Source of the DNA: Leisingera daeponensis
GTDB lineage: Bacteria > Pseudomonadota > Alphaproteobacteria > Rhodobacterales > Rhodobacteraceae
Length of the DNA: 64,000 nt
NCBI RefSeq assembly: GCF_019801465.1
Contig: NZ_JAHVJA010000001.1
Coordinates: 434,001-498,000, forward strand
Reading direction: 5' to 3'
Below, one piece after another: positions 59,039-64,000 of the stretch. A program made the translations under genes and the position numbers. Under the pieces are notes generated by a model that saw only the letters and a list, made by a program, of their open reading frames with translations, ran no database searches and was not told the origin of the DNA. Position 1 is the first letter of the stretch; every line of letters begins with the position of its first letter.

Positions 59039-59497
59039 ATGAAGCTTTCCACCAAAGGGCGCTACGCGATGGTTGCGCTGGCGGATATCGCGCTGCAGCC
59101 GCAGGGCGATCTGGTGCCGCTGGGCGATATTTCCAAGCGCCAGGATATCTCGCTGCCGTATCTGGAGCAGTTGTTCGTCAAGCTGCGCCGGGCCGGGCTG
59201 GTCGAGTCGGTGCGCGGCCCCGGCGGCGGCTACCGCTTGGCCATGCCGCCGTCCGAAGTGCGGGTGGTGGACGTGCTTTCCGCCGTGGATGAAACAGTTG
59301 ACGCCATGCACAAAGGAGCAGGGGCATCGGGCGCATTGTCCGGGAGCCGTGCGCAATCGCTGACCAACCGCCTGTGGGAAGGGCTGAGCGCGCATGTGTA
59401 CGTGTTCCTGCACCAGACCCGGCTGTCGGATGTGATCAACAACGATCTGGCCCCATGCCCGGCAGTGCCCAATCTGTTTGCTGTTGTGGACGACTGA
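59039..59497 (+). CDS. iscR: Rrf2-family regulator IscR (single-cysteine type)
   Basis: A 152-aa winged-helix regulator. The start MKLSTKGRYAMVALADIAL, the recognition part SLPYLEQLFVKLRRAGLVES and wing VRGPGGGYRLAMPP are typical. The three-cysteine cluster motif (C-x5-C-x7-C) of E. coli IscR is missing; the only Cys is in LAPCPAVPN near residue 140. R. sphaeroides IscR also uses an unusual cluster ligation. It heads the suf operon and probably represses it when the Fe-S status is good. Longer C-terminal than minimal Rrf2 proteins. Confidence 0.93.
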   Translation: MKLSTKGRYAMVALADIALQPQGDLVPLGDISKRQDISLPYLEQLFVKLRRAGLVESVRGPGGGYRLAMPPSEVRVVDVLSAVDETVDAMHKGAGASGALSGSRAQSLTNRLWEGLSAHVYVFLHQTRLSDVINNDLAPCPAVPNLFAVVDD

Positions 59498-59498
59498 T

Positions 59499-59630
59499 TT
59501 GGGGGGCGAGCAACCCGCATCATCCCGCCCCGCCAGGACGTATTCCGAACGGAATTTGCGCGGAACCTTTGCCAATTACCGCAAGGCGGCTTATGACGCG
59601 GCAGTGATCCGCAAAAAGATGTATCTATGA
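59499..59630 (+). CDS. Possible 43-aa small protein between iscR and cysteine desulfurase
   Basis: A frame from TTG 59499 (one base after the iscR stop codon) to TGA 59628-59630, overlapping the ATG of the desulfurase by four bases (ATGA). The product would be basic, ending in TYSERNLRGTFANYRKAAYD and [10 protein letters not shown]. The ATGA coupling and the lack of a strong ribosome-binding site for the desulfurase favour a real gene; the weak start codon, short size and no known homologue argue against it. Confidence 0.35.
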   Translation: MGGEQPASSRPARTYSERNLRGTFANYRKAAYDAAVIRKKMYL

Positions 59631-60670
59631 AGCGCGTTTATCTTGACCATAATGCCACCGCTCTCCTGCGCCCGGAGGCACAGGCCGCGATGATTGCGGC
59701 GATGGAGATCTGCGGCAACCCGTCTTCGGTGCATGCCGAGGGCCGGGCTGCCAAGGCTCTGGTTGAGAAGGCGCGGGCACAGGTGGCTGCCGCGTTCGGG
59801 GCGGACGGGGCGGATATCGTGTTCACCTCCGGCTCTACCGAAGGCGCGGCTCTGGCACTGGCCGGCCGCGGTCTGCATGGCGCACCTGTGGAGCATGACG
59901 CCGTGCGCGCCTGGATCACCAAGGACCTGCCCGTGACAAGCGAAGGCGCGGTTGAGATCAGCGACCCCGCTCAGTCCGCTCTGCAACTTGCGAACTCCGA
60001 AACCGGTATCATTCAGGCACTGCCGGAAGGTCTGGCCGTGACGGATGCGACCCAGGCTCTCGGCAAACTGCCGGTTGCCTTTAATTGGCTCGGCGCCCAA
60101 ATGGCGCTGATTTCGGCCCATAAACTGGGCGGCCCCAAGGGTATCGGTGCGGTCGTTATGAAACGCGGCACCGATCTGACGGCCCGGATCAAGGGCGGCG
60201 GCCAGGAAATGGGACGCCGCTCTGGCACCGAAAATGTCATAGGAATCGCGGGCTTCGGCGCCGCAGCTGAAGCGGCGGCAAAAGATCTGGCAAATGGTGT
60301 CTGGGACAGGGTTGCAGAACTTAGAAATATTCTAGAAAAGGCGCTTGTGTCTGGCGTAAGCCATACTATTTTTGTCGGAAAGGATCAGAAGCGGCTGCCG
60401 AACACCCTGTGTTTCGCAACGCCGGGCTGGAAGGGCGAAACCCAGGTCATGCAGATGGACCTTGCGGGCTTCGCGATCAGCGCCGGCAGCGCCTGTTCCA
60501 GCGGCAAGGTGCGCGCCAGCGCGGTGCTGACCGCGATGGGATATGACGAGGCCACAGCCCAGGGCGCCGTGCGCGTGTCGCTGGGGCCCGAGACAACGGA
60601 AGAAGATGTGCTGCGCTTTGCCGAGGCGTGGCTGCAAAAAGAAAAGAAACATCGCGCCCGCGCGGCGTGA
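59627..60670 (+). CDS. Cysteine desulfurase (IscS/NifS-like, group I)
   Basis: A 347-aa PLP enzyme that takes sulfur from cysteine for Fe-S cluster assembly. The start [14 protein letters not shown], the PLP lysine in [10 protein letters not shown] (about K166) and the catalytic Cys in [12 protein letters not shown] (about C289) are clear; the SACSSGK loop is of the IscS/NifS group I type, although the gene is in a suf operon. A stretch near codons 231-240 uses rare AT-rich codons and contains an Irr-box-like palindrome. Second clear gene of the operon; sufB starts 14 bases after it. Confidence 0.94.
   Translation: MKRVYLDHNATALLRPEAQAAMIAAMEICGNPSSVHAEGRAAKALVEKARAQVAAAFGADGADIVFTSGSTEGAALALAGRGLHGAPVEHDAVRAWITKDLPVTSEGAVEISDPAQSALQLANSETGIIQALPEGLAVTDATQALGKLPVAFNWLGAQMALISAHKLGGPKGIGAVVMKRGTDLTARIKGGGQEMGRRSGTENVIGIAGFGAAAEAAAKDLANGVWDRVAELRNILEKALVSGVSHTIFVGKDQKRLPNTLCFATPGWKGETQVMQMDLAGFAISAGSACSSGKVRASAVLTAMGYDEATAQGAVRVSLGPETTEEDVLRFAEAWLQKEKKHRARAA
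60321..60336 (+). promoter_or_regulatory. Irr-box-like palindrome inside the desulfurase gene
   Basis: TTAGAA-ATA-TTCTAGA closely follows the iron-control-element pattern TTTAGAA-N3-TTCTAAA, with one changed base on the right. It lies within coding sequence and is written with codons AGA and CTA, rare in this GC-rich genome, about 350 bases before sufB. Function is unproven. Confidence 0.35.
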
Positions 60671-60684
60671 GTGAGGAGATGACG

Positions 60685-62208
<1,524 letters not shown>

Positions 62209-62246
62209 TGGCAGGCCCCTGGGCATCAACTCAAGGAGGCAGCAGC

Positions 62247-62561
62247 ATGATCGTTACCACCACCAACTCCGTCGAAGGCTATCAGATTGCCGAGTACAAG
62301 GGGATCGTGGTGGGCGAGGCGATCATGGGTGCCAATGTGGTGCGCGATGTCTTTGCCCAGATCACCGATATCGTCGGCGGCCGTTCCGGGGCTTATGAAA
62401 GCAAGCTGCAGGATGCCCGCGAAACGGCTCTGGCAGAGCTCGAGGACCGTGCCCGGGCCAAGGGCGCCAACGCCGTGGTCGGTGTCGATCTGGATTACGA
62501 AGTGGTCGGGCAGTCCATGCTGATGGTCTCGGCCAGCGGCACCGCAGTGGTGCTGGGATAG
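62247..62561 (+). CDS. YbjQ family (UPF0145) heavy-metal-binding-domain protein
   Basis: A 104-aa protein of the YbjQ/UPF0145 family, which forms pentamers. Segments are [58 protein letters not shown] and [14 protein letters not shown]. Function is not established; some homologues were named heavy-metal-binding. An AGGAGG ribosome-binding site precedes ATG 62247. It is inserted between sufB and sufC in the operon, so it is probably co-expressed with Fe-S assembly genes. Confidence 0.92.
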   Translation: MIVTTTNSVEGYQIAEYKGIVVGEAIMGANVVRDVFAQITDIVGGRSGAYESKLQDARETALAELEDRARAKGANAVVGVDLDYEVVGQSMLMVSASGTAVVLG

Positions 62562-62635
62562 AAATGAAACGGCCCCGGTGGGCCATGGGAATATCGCGGG
62601 CGGCTTGCCCGCACGACATGTGAGACGAGGAAAAA

Positions 62636-63391
62636 ATGCTCGAAATCAAAAACCTGCACGTCAAACTTGAAGACGAGGAAAAGCAGATCCTGAAAGGCGT
62701 CGATCTGAAGGTCGAGGCCGGCAAGGTGCACGCCATCATGGGGCCGAACGGTTCGGGCAAATCCACCCTGTCTTATGTGCTGTCCGGCCGCGACGGCTAT
62801 GAAGTGACCGAAGGTTCTGCTGAACTGGAAGGCGAGGACATCTTGGAGCTGGAGCCGGAAGAGCGCGCCGCGGCGGGCATGTTCCTGGCATTCCAGTACC
62901 CGGTGGAAATCCCCGGCGTCGGCAACATGACCTTCCTGCGCACCGCAGTGAACGCACAGCGCAAGGCGCGCGGCGAGGAGGAGCTGTCGGCGTCCGATTT
63001 CCTTAAGGAAGTGCGCGCCAAGGCCAAGACCCTGAAGATCGACGCCGAGATGCTGAAGCGCCCGGTCAACGTCGGCTTCTCCGGCGGTGAGAAGAAGCGC
63101 AACGAGATCCTTCAGATGGCGATGCTGGAGCCGAAGCTGTGCATCCTGGATGAGACAGACTCCGGTCTCGACGTGGATGCGATGAAGCTGGTGGCCGATG
63201 GTGTGAACGCCCTGCGCGATGAAGGCCGCGGTTTCCTGGTGATCACCCACTATCAGCGCCTGCTGGACCACATCAAACCCGACGTGGTGCATATCCTGGC
63301 GAACGGCCGTATCGTCAAGACCGGCGGCCCCGAGCTGGCGCTGGAAGTCGAAAACAACGGTTACGCCGGCATTCTGGCAGAGGAGGCGTAA
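62636..63391 (+). CDS. sufC: Fe-S cluster assembly ATPase SufC
   Basis: A 251-aa ABC-type ATPase that drives SufBCD. Walker A is MGPNGSGKSTLSYVLSG near residue 36, signature GFSGGEKKRNEILQMAMLEP near 148, Walker B LCILDETDSGLDVDAM, and the H-loop VITHYQRLL. The LDETDSGLD variation is typical of SufC. It starts 74 bases after the ybjQ-like gene, with a small GC hairpin (GCGGGC/GCCCGC) between them, and its stop is directly followed by the sufD start. Confidence 0.97.
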   Translation: MLEIKNLHVKLEDEEKQILKGVDLKVEAGKVHAIMGPNGSGKSTLSYVLSGRDGYEVTEGSAELEGEDILELEPEERAAAGMFLAFQYPVEIPGVGNMTFLRTAVNAQRKARGEEELSASDFLKEVRAKAKTLKIDAEMLKRPVNVGFSGGEKKRNEILQMAMLEPKLCILDETDSGLDVDAMKLVADGVNALRDEGRGFLVITHYQRLLDHIKPDVVHILANGRIVKTGGPELALEVENNGYAGILAEEA

Positions 63392-64000
63392 ATGGCTCTG
63401 CCCGAAGTCAAGCAAAGCGCAACCGAGGCGCGGCTGTCGGCGCTCACCCTGCCCGAAGGCGGCTGCCTAAAGGCAGCCCGCCATGCGGCGCTGTCGCGGG
63501 TGCAAACCATGGGTTTGCCGTCGCGCCGGGACGAATACTGGAAATACACCAAGCCCGACACGCTGGTGCAGGCCGAGGCGTCCAAGGCCGCTGTCTTTGA
63601 GACCGGCGAAGCACCGATGTTTGACGGCTTTGACCGCTTGAAGGTTGTCTTTGTCGATGGCGTGTTTGACGCGGAAGCCTCCGACGACCTGTCGCTGGAG
63701 GGGATTTCCATCGAGCGCATCGCGGATATATGCGAGAAAGACATTCACTGGGCCAAGGACTTGTACGGGGTTCTTGAGGCGCGGGGCCAGACGCCGGTTG
63801 AACGGCCGCTGGCGGCCCTGAACACTGCCTTTGCTACCGATGGCGTGGTGATCCATGTGACCGGCACCCCTTCCAAGCCGGTGAACCTGGTCTACCGTCA
63901 CGCGGACGAGAAGTCCGACGCTATCCTGCACCACGTCATCAAGGTCGATTCCGGAGCGTCGGCAACCATTCTGGAAAACGGTCCGGCTGCCGCGCGTTTC
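63392..64000 (+). CDS. sufD: Fe-S cluster assembly protein SufD (5' part)
   Basis: The first 203 codons of sufD are visible, open to the window end. ATG 63392 comes directly after the TAA of sufC with AGGAGG inside its last codons. Segments RRDEYWKYTKPDTL and AALNTAFATDGVVIHVTG are typical of the SufD N-terminal half. SufD forms the scaffold heterodimer with SufB and is needed for iron entry. The cluster-binding C-terminal beta-helix is beyond the window. Confidence 0.95.
   Translation, partial: MALPEVKQSATEARLSALTLPEGGCLKAARHAALSRVQTMGLPSRRDEYWKYTKPDTLVQAEASKAAVFETGEAPMFDGFDRLKVVFVDGVFDAEASDDLSLEGISIERIADICEKDIHWAKDLYGVLEARGQTPVERPLAALNTAFATDGVVIHVTGTPSKPVNLVYRHADEKSDAILHHVIKVDSGASATILENGPAAARF

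Noticed and set aside
59374-59607. 77-codon frame overlapping the end of iscR
   Set aside because: Out of frame with iscR, arginine/proline-rich and ends before any coupling signal; the 43-aa frame next to it is the better candidate.
62565-62624. 19-residue ORF between the ybjQ-like gene and sufC (MKRPRWAMGISRAACPHDM)
   Set aside because: No ribosome-binding site, and the region is better explained as a short spacer with a GC hairpin.

Overview
This window is about 64 kb of GC-rich chromosome (mostly well above 60% GC by eye) from an alphaproteobacterium, very probably a Rhodobacteraceae/Roseobacter-group member close to Leisingera, Phaeobacter or Ruegeria. The evidence is the gene set and its order: a CckA hybrid kinase with a CtrA-type box upstream; recA with a GTTC-N7-GATC SOS box of the Rhodobacter type; the alphaproteobacterial usg gene; an IscR with a single cysteine; an Irr-type box before the iscR-suf operon; and a zwf-pgl-pgi cluster feeding Entner-Doudoroff/pentose phosphate metabolism. 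Coding density is high. Most genes are core or metabolic. I see no prophage, insertion sequence, CRISPR array or rRNA.

Layout. 1-9.4 kb: the 5' end of a penicillin-acylase-family gene, a 3-hydroxyisobutyrate-dehydrogenase-like enzyme, a SYLF/YSC84 protein, hemB, a small membrane protein, mfd and a TPR protein. 9.4-16.4 kb: a Bcr/CflA-type MFS exporter, an acyl-CoA synthetase/DsbA-fold isomerase pair with a divergent XRE-cupin regulator, and a YejA-like peptide-binding protein. 16.4-19.3 kb: an sRNA-like transcription unit, 3-hydroxybutyrate dehydrogenase, patatin and a DUF502 membrane protein. 19.4-27.5 kb: pseudouridine catabolism (psuK-psuG), a divergent DUF4198/HupE pair, a ThiE-like protein, a TrmJ-like methyltransferase, ctaA and an M32 carboxypeptidase. 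27.5-33.8 kb: a small conserved protein, gyrA, usg, a decayed caspase-family gene and a radical SAM protein. 33.8-38.2 kb: zwf-pgl-pgi and a secreted protein. 38.3-41.9 kb: tRNA-Gly(CCC), a ferredoxin-ASKHA corrinoid-activator-like protein and a CaiB/BaiF CoA transferase. 42-52.2 kb: guaB, an RsmB-like methyltransferase, cckA, a sulfotransferase-like protein, recA, alaS and a DUF1330 protein. 52.3-58.9 kb: a secreted protein with a glycine-rich 45-bp repeat tract, typA, an SMR transporter, a class II glutamine amidotransferase, and an operon of hydrolase, small protein and tandem-HD protein. 59-64 kb: the iron-sulfur assembly operon iscR, cysteine desulfurase, sufB, ybjQ-like gene, sufC and sufD (cut by the window end).

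How the parts connect. The suf operon is the best-defined regulated system here. A perfect TTAGAAC-A-GTTCTAA palindrome lies on the probable -10 element of iscR, a second similar palindrome written in rare codons lies inside the desulfurase gene, and a possible 43-aa ORF links iscR to the desulfurase by a 4-bp stop/start overlap. Other regulatory signals are a compact promoter-to-terminator unit that looks like a ~75-nt sRNA, a terminator whose 3' arm is also the ribosome-binding site of the next gene, an SOS box at recA, and a CtrA box at cckA.

I did not find a large, clearly novel multi-gene system. The points most worth following are small: the candidate sRNA, the suf-operon signals and small ORF, the terminator/SD overlap, the tandem-HD protein and the repeat protein. 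Database and structure searches could not be run, so family names rest on motif recognition and on memory of these families.
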